Notes: generated by a model not told the origin, from the letters alone. Counted from the first letter of the stretch, positions 8,049 through 16,780 are shown. The stretch is DNA of 45,103 nucleotides from Scopulibacillus darangshiensis (GCF_004341035.1 NZ_SLXK01000034.1:1-45103), one strand, 5' to 3'. Program-made: numbers and translations.

Positions 8049-9536
8049 CTGAGGAACCAGCCGAACGTCATCCTTATTACTACTGATCAACAGCGATTTG
8101 ATAGCGTTGGAATGAACGGATCTTCCTTTATCCATACACCAAATATGGATCGGATCGGTAGGGAGGGTGTATCATTCAAACGAGCGTATTGTCCTAACAC
8201 TGTCTGTACCCCATCAAGAACATCGATGATGACAGGTGTTCATTTATCACGGCACGGGGCTTACAATATCGGTACAACGGCTATCGATAAAAATATTTTT
8301 TTTAGCCACTTGTTACGAAATAAAGGGTACCAAACCCATCATATTGGTAAAGCACATTGGTATCCGTGGGGAATTGAAAGTCCAGAAAATGCTATTGTGG
8401 ATGAAAAAGGAACGCCTTTTAAGGATTTTACAGGTTTTGAAAAAGCTGAACTTAGTGTTGGACACGGGACTTGGGGAGTTACAGGGCATTATAAGAGATG
8501 GATTGAGAGTAAGGGCTTTTGTCCCTCGGATTTTAAAGAACAATATATATTAGAAAACGATGCAAACGGGACTGCCGACTGGGAACTGCCAATTGAGCTT
8601 CATTCGGGTACGTGGATTGCCGAAAGGGCGGTGGAATTTTTAAGGAACTACGACAACGCCCAGTCATTTTATTTAAATCTGGGATTCCAGGACCCACATC
8701 ATCCTCATGTCGTTCCTAAAAACTATCAAAGGCGAATTGATGCAGATGATATTCCCTTGACGAATAGAAAATCGTATAATAAGGGACTTTTACCTGAACA
8801 TATTACTCATTTCCATAACGGTACCATTAATGAAAGTCGATTTAAGGGAAAGTTTGCGATTGCGGGCAATGAAGGTTTTGCGTGGAAGGCTTATTATAAT
8901 GATGAACCAAAGGCAAGAACGACAAAAGCTTACTATTATACGATGGTTCAACTCATTGATGATCAGCTTGGGGTTATTCTTGAAGAACTAGATAAACTTG
9001 GATTATCTGATAATACATTATTGATTTTCACTTCGGATCATGGGGAAATGCTGGGTGATCACTCTATTGGTCAAAAGGGACCAATGGTTTATGAAGGAGT
9101 GACACACATACCGCTGCTTATACGTTATCCCAATGGATTTGATCCTTGTGAAGTGGAAGAATGTGTTTCACTTGTGGATCTCGCCCCCACCATTTTGGAC
9201 TTCTTAAATATAGAAGATTCTATTCAGAGAGACGGCATATCATTAAGGCCAAGACTTGAGAAAGGCAAGCCACTAGAAAGAGATGGTGTGCGAATCGAAT
9301 ATAAAGAAGAACCAAATCGCATTCGTTTTAAATGCTGGGTGACACAAGAATGGAAAATAGCAATCTATTTCGGAGAGTCTTTCGGAGAACTCTATGATTT
9401 AAAAAATGATCCCAATGAAATGAACAATTTATTTCAAGAAAGAGGTTTTGAAGGGGTTAAAACAAAATTACTCATTGATCTGTTAAATGATATGGAGCGC
9501 AGTGAGCCGCTAAGTAATAGGACTAGCCGAGTATGA
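8049..9536 (+). CDS. Type I sulfatase, CTPSR type, apparently with a CTG start
   Basis: This second sulfatase has about 495 residues. The conserved N-terminus (QPNVILITTDQQRFDSVGMNG, with metal ligands Asp12-13 region) lies upstream of the first ATG at 8112, so the gene must start earlier. Between the in-frame stop at 8031-8033 and that ATG the only start-like codon upstream of the conserved region is CTG 8049, with AAGGAG 11 nt before it. The catalytic motif is C53-T-P-S-R and the second metal site is TSDHGEMLGDH. It resembles iduronate-2-sulfatase or arylsulfatase-A type enzymes. No signal peptide is seen. It is the last gene of the ROK/SIS/sulfatase/ferredoxin operon. If CTG is not used, the annotated protein would lack its first metal ligand. 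Confidence 0.88.
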   Translation: MRNQPNVILITTDQQRFDSVGMNGSSFIHTPNMDRIGREGVSFKRAYCPNTVCTPSRTSMMTGVHLSRHGAYNIGTTAIDKNIFFSHLLRNKGYQTHHIGKAHWYPWGIESPENAIVDEKGTPFKDFTGFEKAELSVGHGTWGVTGHYKRWIESKGFCPSDFKEQYILENDANGTADWELPIELHSGTWIAERAVEFLRNYDNAQSFYLNLGFQDPHHPHVVPKNYQRRIDADDIPLTNRKSYNKGLLPEHITHFHNGTINESRFKGKFAIAGNEGFAWKAYYNDEPKARTTKAYYYTMVQLIDDQLGVILEELDKLGLSDNTLLIFTSDHGEMLGDHSIGQKGPMVYEGVTHIPLLIRYPNGFDPCEVEECVSLVDLAPTILDFLNIEDSIQRDGISLRPRLEKGKPLERDGVRIEYKEEPNRIRFKCWVTQEWKIAIYFGESFGELYDLKNDPNEMNNLFQERGFEGVKTKLLIDLLNDMERSEPLSNRTSRV

Positions 9537-9682
9537 AAATATTATAACCCGAATATTAAATTGGAATCGTATTTTATAACAAAAAAAATAGAAAAAGCCA
9601 ATAAACGACTGATTCCGCATAAATACTCGTATATAATCAGTTCTGTGAGTTATATATTTTGAATATTAAAGGTTGATGCGAG
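9537..9682. other. AT-rich spacer after the sulfatase operon
   Basis: No clear terminator or open frame. It carries an AT-rich stretch that may hold the promoter of the UPF0316 gene. Confidence 0.3.
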
Positions 9683-10240
9683 ATGATGAAGGAAATTTTA
9701 ATGATATTGGCATTGCAGTTGATTTATGTTCCTACTTTCACTTTACGGACTATTATGTTGGTTAAAGGTTACACGTTGAACGCAAGCTTTTTAGGTTTTG
9801 TTGAAGCCGCCGTTTACGTGTTTGGTTTGTCTCTTGTTTTTAGCGGAGACCAAAACTTTATATCCATGCTCGTGTATGCGCTCGGTTTTGGATTGGGAAT
9901 TCTTATTGGTTCAAAGATCGAACAGGAACTGGCAATTGGCTATACATCTATTCAAGTCAATACTTTACAAAAAAACGAAGAACTTATCAGCCAATTACGT
10001 TTTGAAGGATATGGTGTGACCGTTTTCGAAGGGCATGGCAGAGACAGCATTCGTTATAAAATGGAGATCCTGACCAAGCGAAATCAGGAAGAAGGCTTGT
10101 TTGAATTAATTGAGGAATATGAACCGCAGGCATTCATCATCTCATACGAACCGCGAAAATTTCAGGGGGGCTTCCTGTTAAAGGCGATGAAAAAAAGAAG
10201 AAGAAAGCGGAAAAAGCTCAAAGAAAATGCGACCTTATAA
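9683..10240 (+). CDS. UPF0316 / DUF2179-DUF5698 membrane protein
   Basis: This 185-residue protein has three hydrophobic segments in its first about 80 residues (ILMILALQLIYVPTFTLRTIML, then FVEAAVYVFGLSLVF, then MLVYALGFGLGILIGSKIE), followed by a soluble DUF2179-type domain (about residues 95-165: GYGVTVFEGHGRDSIRYKMEILTKR). This matches the UPF0316 family (YebE-like, about 180 residues) of Bacillales in length and order. The C-terminus is strongly basic. DUF2179 domains may bind a small ligand or nucleotide, but no function is established. It is transcribed alone, with a hairpin terminator directly after the stop. Confidence 0.88.
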   Translation: MMKEILMILALQLIYVPTFTLRTIMLVKGYTLNASFLGFVEAAVYVFGLSLVFSGDQNFISMLVYALGFGLGILIGSKIEQELAIGYTSIQVNTLQKNEELISQLRFEGYGVTVFEGHGRDSIRYKMEILTKRNQEEGLFELIEEYEPQAFIISYEPRKFQGGFLLKAMKKRRRKRKKLKENATL

Positions 10241-10290
10241 GGGATGGCGTCAAATAACACCACTTGGTGGCTTTTGGCGCCATCTCTTTT
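10241..10290 (+). terminator. Rho-independent terminator with nested hairpin
   Basis: GGGATGGCG (10241-10249) pairs with CGCCATCTC (10278-10286), followed by TTTT. A second hairpin, CACC-ACTT-GGTG (10258-10269), is nested in the loop. It begins right after the stop codon of the UPF0316 gene. Confidence 0.7.
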
Positions 10291-10514
10291 CAGCTCGGAA
10301 ACATGGTGTAAAGTCCCATAAGCGGAATATAAACTGGGTAAAAAATTACGAAAAATTCGGTGCTGAAAGATTAATGAGAAAGAAACATAAGCTAAATCAT
10401 TGTCTAAATTCAATATAAGGCTTCTAATCGCATCCAAGCTTAAACTGCTAGATTCCTAAAGGAATGCAACATTCCCCTATAACAAACATATAGTTACCTT
10501 CATCTCTATACCAA

Positions 10515-12083
10515 TTATATCTGTTCCGCTTTCTTTGTTTCCGCTATGTTTTCTTTCGTTCTATTTTTCTCTTTTCTAACATTAATCCTTAAGGGTTGTT
10601 GGAGATAATCAGACCTAATCGCTTTAAATAAGGAATAGCAAATAAATAACATGATAATTGTAAAAGGAGAAGCTATAACTATTGATATAGTTTTAACTGC
10701 TTCCAATCCACCCGCTACAAGAAATACAACGGCAGCCCCTGCAACAATAATCCCCCAGATCATTTTTATTTTTTTCGAGGGATTTAAGTCTCCTTTCATA
10801 CTAAGAATTCCAAGTACAAAAACAGCTGAATCGGCAGAGGTGATAAAGAAGGTGAAGATAAGAAACATCGCTAAAATACTTAATATTGACCCCATGGGTA
10901 TGTTGTTAAAGAATAAAAACAATGCCGAAGTCATATCATTGGTAATACTTTTGGCTAGTCCACTGTTATGTAAGTCGTTAACTAGATGGAGTGCTGTTCC
11001 TCCTAAAATTGAAAACCAAACAAAAGTAAGCAAGGTTGGCACAATTAAGACACCCATCATAAACTCTTTAATTGTTCTACCCTTTGAAATTCTAGCAATA
11101 AATGAACCAACAAAAGGAGCCCATGTCATCCACCATGCCCAATAAAATACAGTCCAGTCGCTAATCCATTTATCTTGTCCTGCATTGTAAGGCGCTAGTC
11201 TGAAACTAAAAGGGACAATCTTGGTTAGGTAACTACCTGTACTAGAAATTAAAACTTCAAATATCTGTCTAGTTGGCCCAACTATTAATACTATTAGCAT
11301 GAGAATAAAAAATATTAACATGTTAGTGTTTGATAAATATTTAATTCCACGATCCAAGCCGGTTGTTGCAGATAGTAAGAATAAAACTGTAGCGATAATG
11401 ATGATTAACAATTGAATGCTTAATGAGTTAGGGACCCCCCATTCAGTATGGAGTCCACTAGAAATTTGCAAGGCACTTAAACCAAATGTACTAGCTACCC
11501 CCACTGCAGTAACAAAAACTGCGAGGATATCAATGACTTTCCCTATTGGGCCTTTTATGTTATCACCTAATATTGGATAAAAAATACTACTTACAGTAGC
11601 AGGTAATCCTTTTCTAAATTGAAAATAGGCTAATCCTAAACCAATCGTTGAAAAAATAGCCCATGGGTGTACTCCCCAGTGAAAAAATGTATATACCATG
11701 GAAAGTTCAGCTGATTGAGAAGTTGAGCCCTCACCATAAGCTGGTGTGATGTAATGAGTAACAGGTTCAGCAATACTCCAAAAAACCAAGCCGACCCCCA
11801 TGCCTGCACTAAACAACATAGATATCCAAGAAATAGTATTATAATCCGGTTTATCTTCATCCTTACCTAAACGTATGTTTCCATATTTAGAAAACATTAA
11901 ATACAGACAAAGCATTACAAAAATAGTACCTACAAGCAGGTAAAACCAGTTAAAATAAGTAACTGCAAAGTCCAGAAAAGCGGATGCTTTCTGGCCTAAC
12001 CAATCATTAAAGACAACACCGATAACTACGAATAAAATACTAAGTGATAAAGAAATACCAAGAACGCTATGTCTCTTAAGCAA
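10515..12083 (-). CDS. BCCT family betaine/carnitine/choline transporter
   Basis: This secondary transporter of trimethylammonium-type compounds is 522 residues long with about twelve membrane helices. The family signature WTVFYWAWWMTWAPFVGSFIARISKGRTIKEF is present near residues 308-340, and the Trp-rich substrate-binding segment FHWGVHPWAIF near residue 137. It starts at TTG 12083 with GAGGAGGAG about 7 nt upstream. The gene is divergent from the Rieske oxygenase operon and shares its palindromic operators, so it probably imports that pathway's substrate rather than serving only osmoprotection. The basic C-terminal tail (RINVRKEKNRTKENIAETKK) resembles the osmosensing tails of BetP/OpuD. 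Candidate substrates are proline betaine, carnitine and glycine betaine. Confidence 0.95.
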   Translation of the reverse strand: MLKRHSVLGISLSLSILFVVIGVVFNDWLGQKASAFLDFAVTYFNWFYLLVGTIFVMLCLYLMFSKYGNIRLGKDEDKPDYNTISWISMLFSAGMGVGLVFWSIAEPVTHYITPAYGEGSTSQSAELSMVYTFFHWGVHPWAIFSTIGLGLAYFQFRKGLPATVSSIFYPILGDNIKGPIGKVIDILAVFVTAVGVASTFGLSALQISSGLHTEWGVPNSLSIQLLIIIIATVLFLLSATTGLDRGIKYLSNTNMLIFFILMLIVLIVGPTRQIFEVLISSTGSYLTKIVPFSFRLAPYNAGQDKWISDWTVFYWAWWMTWAPFVGSFIARISKGRTIKEFMMGVLIVPTLLTFVWFSILGGTALHLVNDLHNSGLAKSITNDMTSALFLFFNNIPMGSILSILAMFLIFTFFITSADSAVFVLGILSMKGDLNPSKKIKMIWGIIVAGAAVVFLVAGGLEAVKTISIVIASPFTIIMLFICYSLFKAIRSDYLQQPLRINVRKEKNRTKENIAETKKAEQI

Positions 12084-12248
12084 AAAATCTCCTCCTCATT
12101 TCATTTCTCCTAAAATAAATCAACACGTTCCGTAGTGATTTCAACAAGTTATTGTGGATCCGTTTGGAGCGGGCACCACTTTTTTAAAAGACAAATTAGA
12201 AATTTCAAGGTTGTCGCCATCACTTTTGCAATCGCTTACATAAGTAAT

Positions 12249-12284
12249 TAATCATGATTATAACATAATCATGATACAAATCAA
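12249..12284 (-). promoter_or_regulatory. Promoter of the BCCT gene overlapped by two palindromic operators
   Basis: On the minus strand TTGATT (12279-12284) and TATAAT (12257-12262) are 16 nt apart and drive the transporter gene. TAATCATGATTA (12249-12260) overlaps the -10, and a near copy TAATCATGATAC (12266-12277) fills the spacer. The same palindrome is at the divergent promoter and before the TetR gene, so repression by that regulator is inferred. Confidence 0.65.
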
Positions 12285-12341
12285 TAAGTATTACTTCATT
12301 ACTCAGAAAATATTTTCTAGGGCAATAATTAAAAAATGTTA

Positions 12342-12397
12342 TTGCATTTTCCGTATAATCATGATTATAATGTAATCGTAGTTAATAACCATGATTA
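12342..12397 (+). promoter_or_regulatory. Promoter of the Rieske operon with palindromic operators
   Basis: TTGCAT (12342-12347) and TATAAT (12366-12371) are separated by 18 nt. A perfect TAATCATGATTA (12356-12367), embedded in a longer symmetric ATAATCATGATTAT, overlaps the -10, and TAACCATGATTA (12386-12397, one mismatch) lies downstream. A more degenerate version is at 12373-12384. The arrangement fits repression by a TetR-type dimer that is relieved by the substrate. Confidence 0.65.
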
Positions 12398-12422
12398 TTT
12401 AAACATTTGAAAGAGGGGATTC

Positions 12423-12461
12423 ATGAAAAAAATAACAACGCAGCATTTACCAAATAAATGA
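12423..12461 (+). CDS. 12-codon leader peptide ORF
   Basis: An ATG preceded by an excellent ribosome binding site (AGAGGGG, 5 nt away) opens a frame encoding MKKITTQHLPNK and then TGA. It lies between the operator cluster and the cyclodeaminase gene, in the 5' leader of the operon. It may be a regulatory leader, a translation-coupling device or the remnant of a lost gene. No terminator/antiterminator pair is obvious around it. Confidence 0.35.
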   Translation: MKKITTQHLPNK

Positions 12462-12521
12462 ACAAATCTCTATTTGAATGATGGGTAACTAAAACAAAAA
12501 AAGAAGGAAGTGTTTCGTTAA

Positions 12522-13562
12522 ATGAGTAATTCTAAAGAGGTAAACGTTTTATGGTTGTCTCAAGAGGAGTGTATCGAAAGCGGCGCAAAAGATATGGATA
12601 TGATCCTAGAGTATGTTGAAAAAGTAAATTTATGGCTGGCGGAAGATAAAGTCGTAGAACCGGAATTATTACATCTGTTATGGGAGGAAGGAAACTACTC
12701 CGATAAGAGGATCGGTGTCCATGCTGCTCTTATTCGTTCTGAAGAAATGCGGGTTGCTGCTGTGAAAGGGATACCAAGTAATCCGATGAACCCAATACAA
12801 AGACAGACACCAAGATCGAACGGAATGATTATTCTTTATAATGAAGACACAGGATATCCTTTTGCTGTTATGGATGACACCATTGTAAGCGCTTTACGTA
12901 CCGGGGCTTCAAGTGCTTTGGGTGCAAAGTATTGTGCTCGCCCGGATTCAGAGATCATTGGAATGGTAGGCTGTGGTGTCATTCAAAATGCCCATATCGA
13001 AGCAACAAGCAAAGTAATGAAAAATATTAAAACTGTACGATTATATGATGTAAGTGAGGAGAGAGCAGAAAAATTTGCTGCTAAATGGAAACATCTTGGA
13101 TACAGGTTTGAGATCTGTAACGATGTAGAAGCGGCAGTAGCACAGTCGGATATCGTATATACAGCAACAAATGTCAACTTGGGAAATGAATATATCCCTA
13201 AAGAATGGATAAAGAAAGGTTCTTTCCACTCCGGTGTTTCTATGTGGGATCATAAAGACGAAGCTATTTTACAAGGCTTTAATAAATATTGCATGGACTA
13301 TAAACTCCGCTTAAAAGATGATAAATATCCTTTATCGGAATTAACCAAGTCCGGCCAATTGGACCAGAACGATATCATTGAGTTGGGACAAGTGATCAAA
13401 GGAGATAAGAACTGCCGGGAAAATGAGGATGACAGCGTCTTTTTTGTAACATTGGGTATTTGTGCAACAGATACAGCGAACAGCTATCGGGTTTATCAAA
13501 ATGCAAAGGAACGCGGATTGGGTACTGCAGTAAAATTGTGGTCTGAACCTGCAATGTATTAA
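12522..13562 (+). CDS. Ornithine cyclodeaminase / mu-crystallin family enzyme
   Basis: This 346-residue NAD(P)-dependent enzyme belongs to the OCD/ketimine-reductase/alanine-dehydrogenase superfamily. It has the N-terminal dimerisation and substrate domain (MIILYNEDTGYPFAVMDDTIVSALRTGASSALGAKY, residues about 104-140), then a Rossmann fold starting IIGMVGCGVIQNAH (about 146-160). The start LWLSQEECIESGAKDM resembles the subgroup often annotated tyramine oxidase subunit B, whose role is not settled. Members reduce cyclic imines, deaminate ornithine to proline, or oxidise alanine. It is the first enzyme gene of the Rieske operon, with the dehydrogenase gene 22 nt downstream. In a proline-betaine pathway it could act on a cyclic imine (pyrroline) intermediate; that role is inference. 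Confidence 0.82.
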   Translation: MSNSKEVNVLWLSQEECIESGAKDMDMILEYVEKVNLWLAEDKVVEPELLHLLWEEGNYSDKRIGVHAALIRSEEMRVAAVKGIPSNPMNPIQRQTPRSNGMIILYNEDTGYPFAVMDDTIVSALRTGASSALGAKYCARPDSEIIGMVGCGVIQNAHIEATSKVMKNIKTVRLYDVSEERAEKFAAKWKHLGYRFEICNDVEAAVAQSDIVYTATNVNLGNEYIPKEWIKKGSFHSGVSMWDHKDEAILQGFNKYCMDYKLRLKDDKYPLSELTKSGQLDQNDIIELGQVIKGDKNCRENEDDSVFFVTLGICATDTANSYRVYQNAKERGLGTAVKLWSEPAMY

Positions 13563-13584
13563 TTATCTTTAGGAGGTGTTTTTG

Positions 13585-15132
13585 TTGCCTGTTGCACCAT
13601 TCAAAAATGAAGCCCCTACAGATTGGGGAAATCCCGAAAATAGGGAAGAATTAAATAGGAATCTGGAATTTGTTAAAACAGAATTGGGCAAGGAATATCC
13701 TTTAATTATTGGAGAAAAGGAAATTTCAACTGAACATAAGCTGGCTTCTTACAACCCGGCCTTGCATAAAGAAGTGGTAGGCTATGTGTGCCAAGCTGGT
13801 AAAGATGATATTGAAACAGCGATAAAGGCTGCACGAAAAGCGTATGAAAGTTGGAGTTCCATGACTTTTCAGGAACGTGCACGCCATTTATTCAAAGCTG
13901 CGGAGATTATGAAGCGTCGTAATGCAGAATTGGTCGCCTGGCAGATATACGAAGCAGGTAAAAATTGGGGAGAAGCCGATGGGGAAATTAATGAAGCAAT
14001 TGATTTTTTGGAAATGTACGGACGTAAAGCGATAGAGCTTGAACAAGGACAGGAGCTTGAATCATTACCTGGGATTGAAAATCGTCTCGAGTATAAACCG
14101 CTTGGGGTGGGCGCCATTATTTCTCCGTGGAATTTCCCACTGGCGATTGTAACCGGTATGACGGTGTCTGCCATAGTTACTGGTAATACTGTATTGCTGA
14201 AACCAGCTTCCTTGACACCGGTTATAGCAGCAAAATTTATGGAAATCATGCATGAAGCCGATATTCCTGACGGTGTTATCAATTTTGTTCCGGGATCGTC
14301 TGGTGAAATTGGTGATTACATGGTAGCACATCGGGATATCAATTTCGTCTCGTTTACCGGGTCTAAAGAAGCGGGACTACACATTGATGAAGTGGCACAT
14401 ACCAGAATACCAGGCCAGCGCTGGATTAAACGTGTCGTTGCAGAAATGGGTGGTAAAAACGGCATCATCGTGGATGAGTCAGCAGATCTTGATGCTGCTG
14501 CTGATGGTATTGTAACATCCGCATTTGGTTATCAGGGACAGAAGTGTTCTGCCGGTTCCAGGGCAATCATTCACGAAAACGTTTACGACGTGATGGTGGA
14601 TAAAATTATCGAGCGAACGAAGACACTTCACGTTGGGCCTGGGACGGAAAATAATGCGATCGGTCCAGTCATTGATGACAAAGCATTTAAGAAAATCAAA
14701 GAATATATCGAAGTCGGAAAAGAGGAAGGCGAATTAATCTTTGGCGGCGACAGTGATAATACCAGGGGGTACTATATTACTCCGACCATTTATAAAGATG
14801 TTGCACCAGGGTCGCGGATAATGAAAGAAGAAATATTCGGTCCGGTACTGGCCATTTGTAAAGTGGCGAGTGTTGAGGAAGGGATCAATGTATATAATGA
14901 CACGGAGTATGGGTTGACAGGAGCCTTATATACAAATGATCGCGATAAAATCAGATATGCTCGAAAAAAAATGGATTGCGGGAACCTGTTTTTTAACGGT
15001 AAATGTACCGGAGCGTTGGTAGGAGTACAACCATTTGGTGGGTATTACATGTCTGGCACCGGTTCAAAGACAGGGTGTTTGGACTATTTATTAAGCTTTG
15101 TGCAAGCTAAGACGTGTGCTGAAAACTTTTAA
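13585..15132 (+). CDS. RocA-like aldehyde dehydrogenase (1-pyrroline-5-carboxylate dehydrogenase family)
   Basis: This 515-residue NAD-dependent aldehyde dehydrogenase starts at TTG 13585, 8 nt after AGGAGG; the in-frame GTG at 13576 overlaps that ribosome binding site. Visible motifs are the NAD-binding ISPWNFPLAI, the general-base Glu in VVAEMGGKNGI and the catalytic Cys in GYQGQKCSAGSRAI. Length and the C-terminal QPFGGYYMSGTGSKTGCLDYLL closely match RocA/PutC, which oxidises glutamate-5-semialdehyde to glutamate. That similarity points to a proline-type carbon skeleton for the whole operon. Another semialdehyde substrate, such as malic semialdehyde from carnitine, is possible. It lies between the cyclodeaminase-like gene and the Rieske oxygenase gene, all closely spaced. 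Confidence 0.9.
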   Translation: MPVAPFKNEAPTDWGNPENREELNRNLEFVKTELGKEYPLIIGEKEISTEHKLASYNPALHKEVVGYVCQAGKDDIETAIKAARKAYESWSSMTFQERARHLFKAAEIMKRRNAELVAWQIYEAGKNWGEADGEINEAIDFLEMYGRKAIELEQGQELESLPGIENRLEYKPLGVGAIISPWNFPLAIVTGMTVSAIVTGNTVLLKPASLTPVIAAKFMEIMHEADIPDGVINFVPGSSGEIGDYMVAHRDINFVSFTGSKEAGLHIDEVAHTRIPGQRWIKRVVAEMGGKNGIIVDESADLDAAADGIVTSAFGYQGQKCSAGSRAIIHENVYDVMVDKIIERTKTLHVGPGTENNAIGPVIDDKAFKKIKEYIEVGKEEGELIFGGDSDNTRGYYITPTIYKDVAPGSRIMKEEIFGPVLAICKVASVEEGINVYNDTEYGLTGALYTNDRDKIRYARKKMDCGNLFFNGKCTGALVGVQPFGGYYMSGTGSKTGCLDYLLSFVQAKTCAENF

Positions 15133-15166
15133 ATTATAAATATATTGAAATAAGGAGGCTTATAGT

Positions 15167-16327
15167 TTGAAAACGATTGAAGGCGGATGGCCAAGTGATG
15201 CGACGTTTGAACCGACATTTCCCGGGAGTGAGTATTATGCTCCGTTTACCTTTCAAAAAGAACTAGATAAGATCTGGTTTAAGACATGGTTATGTGCAGG
15301 CAGAGAGGAAGAGATCCCAAATAACGGGGACTACACTACGGTGCAGATCGCGCATGAGAATTTCATTGTCACCCGTGGATCAGATGGTCAGGTCAATGCG
15401 TTCTATAATGTGTGCCGGCACCGCGGATCTCAGTTGTGTAGTGCAGAGTCAGGACATTTCAGCAGAGGAAATATTATCTGCCCTTACCATAGCTGGATGT
15501 ACAGTGGGGATACTGGTGAATTGAAGAAGGCGCCAAATATTCCGGAAGAAGATGCGAATTTTGATAAAAGTGAACATCCCCTAGTGAAAATAAAAACAGA
15601 AACATGGGATGGGTTTATTTGGATTAACGTCGATCCCAATGCACCTTCGCTAAAAGAAAGTTTTAATCTGCCGGAATCATGGTCGATCTATGAAAGATAT
15701 CAGATGGACAGACTTAAACTAGGAGAAAAGAAAACCTATACAGTGAAGGCGAATTGGAAGCTATTGATGGAGAATGCAGAGGAATGCTACCATTGCCCGA
15801 ATATTCACCCGGAATTAAGTCGTACCACACCACCTAACCAACCTAGAAATTGGGTTGGTGATGACGTACCGGAAACAAAGGTTGTTAAACATGTTGGCGC
15901 AATGGAGCTAAAGGCTAGGTTCGAGCGTGTAAATATTGATGGGAATGCTTACCGTCCTGTATTCCCGGGGCTTACCGAGGATGATGAACGTAAAATTGCC
16001 TATCTGCACATTTTCCCGCATTCCTATATCTGTATGGCTTCTGATTATGTGTTTATTGCGGCAATGTTCCCGATTAAACCGGACGAAACATTGGTCAAAG
16101 GATATTGGTTGTTCGACCCAGACGTTTTGGCAAAGGAAAACTGCCATATCGCCGATGCAGTTGATTTTTGGGATATTACCAGTCATGAGGATTGGGGTGC
16201 AAGTGAGCTCGTGCAGCTGGGGAATCAATCAAAGGTATATGAAAATGGCGGTGTTCTAACACCACTCGATTGGCGGGTAGCTAACTTTAAAAAATATGTA
16301 CAAAAGGAACTGGAAGAAACGGACTAA
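15167..16327 (+). CDS. Rieske-type oxygenase alpha subunit, quaternary-amine (betaine) type
   Basis: This is the catalytic subunit of a three-component Rieske non-heme iron oxygenase, 386 residues. It starts at TTG 15167 with AAGGAGG 8 nt upstream. Rieske ligands are C83-R-H85 (NVCRHRGSQLC) and C105-PY-H108. The mononuclear iron site is ENAEECYHCPNIH, with H209 and H214 as ligands. The bridging residue is Glu206 where aromatic dioxygenases have Asp; I recall a bridging Glu for carnitine and related quaternary-amine oxygenases, which supports a betaine substrate. Together with the BCCT importer and RocA-like dehydrogenase, N-demethylation of proline betaine (as in Stc2) is the leading idea; glycine betaine or carnitine are alternatives. 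Ferredoxin and reductase partners follow in the same operon. Confidence 0.9.
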   Translation: MKTIEGGWPSDATFEPTFPGSEYYAPFTFQKELDKIWFKTWLCAGREEEIPNNGDYTTVQIAHENFIVTRGSDGQVNAFYNVCRHRGSQLCSAESGHFSRGNIICPYHSWMYSGDTGELKKAPNIPEEDANFDKSEHPLVKIKTETWDGFIWINVDPNAPSLKESFNLPESWSIYERYQMDRLKLGEKKTYTVKANWKLLMENAEECYHCPNIHPELSRTTPPNQPRNWVGDDVPETKVVKHVGAMELKARFERVNIDGNAYRPVFPGLTEDDERKIAYLHIFPHSYICMASDYVFIAAMFPIKPDETLVKGYWLFDPDVLAKENCHIADAVDFWDITSHEDWGASELVQLGNQSKVYENGGVLTPLDWRVANFKKYVQKELEETD

Positions 16328-16336
16328 GTTGCAGGC

Positions 16337-16382
16337 AGGGATGTGGTAGTGAACGACGGCGCTTAACATCACCCATATCCCT
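16337..16382 (+). other. Intercistronic hairpin between oxygenase and ferredoxin genes
   Basis: AGGGATGTGG (16337-16346) pairs with CCATATCCCT (16373-16382) as a 10-bp stem with one G-T wobble and a 26-nt loop. It has no T-run, so it is not a terminator. It could stabilise the upstream message or set the oxygenase to ferredoxin ratio. The gap before the ferredoxin gene is 111 nt, unusually long for this operon. Confidence 0.5.
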
Positions 16383-16438
16383 TCTTCCAGCCCTATTGCA
16401 GCAGTTTCGGTAACTATTTAAGGGAGGAGCTGAGAAAA

Positions 16439-16780
16439 ATGATTAATCAGGCAGGAAGTCTTCAATTAGGGGATAGTAAGTACACTTTTGTAGCAACTAG
16501 TGATTCGGTCGAGGAAGGGGAAATGATCGAAGTAACCGTTGGAAAAGAAACGCTGGTTGTGGCACGTGTACACGGTTCTGTACATGCGGTAGATGGGATA
16601 TGCTCACATGCTTATTCTGAATTGGTGGATGGTGAGTTGGAGGACCATTGTCTGTATTGTCCACTTCACTTCGCCTGTTTCGATATCCGGGATGGTTCTG
16701 TAGTAGAAGGTCCTGCTGATGAACCTTTGTCTGTGTATAGTGTAATAGAACTGGATGGTTTCATATGGGTCAAAGGCTAG
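16439..16780 (+). CDS. Rieske ferredoxin (NirD/BphF-like)
   Basis: This 113-residue soluble electron carrier has the Rieske motif C55-S-H57 (GICSHAYSEL) and C74-PL-H77 (CLYCPLHFACFD), with GPADEPLSVYSV downstream as in ferredoxins of Rieske oxygenases. It has no membrane anchor. A GGGAGGAG ribosome binding site precedes ATG 16439. It should pass electrons from the FAD reductase encoded downstream to the oxygenase encoded upstream. The gene set of oxygenase, Rieske ferredoxin and FAD reductase is that of a complete three-component system. Confidence 0.92.
   Translation: MINQAGSLQLGDSKYTFVATSDSVEEGEMIEVTVGKETLVVARVHGSVHAVDGICSHAYSELVDGELEDHCLYCPLHFACFDIRDGSVVEGPADEPLSVYSVIELDGFIWVKG

Noticed and set aside
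8049-9536. Choline sulfatase (BetC)
   Set aside because: Tempting beside a BCCT gene, but the sugar-type SIS and ROK neighbours and the lack of a BetC C-terminal signature point to a glycan sulfatase.
15167-16327. Aromatic ring dioxygenase
   Set aside because: The bridging Glu, the BCCT importer and the RocA-like dehydrogenase fit a betaine better, and no small beta subunit is present.
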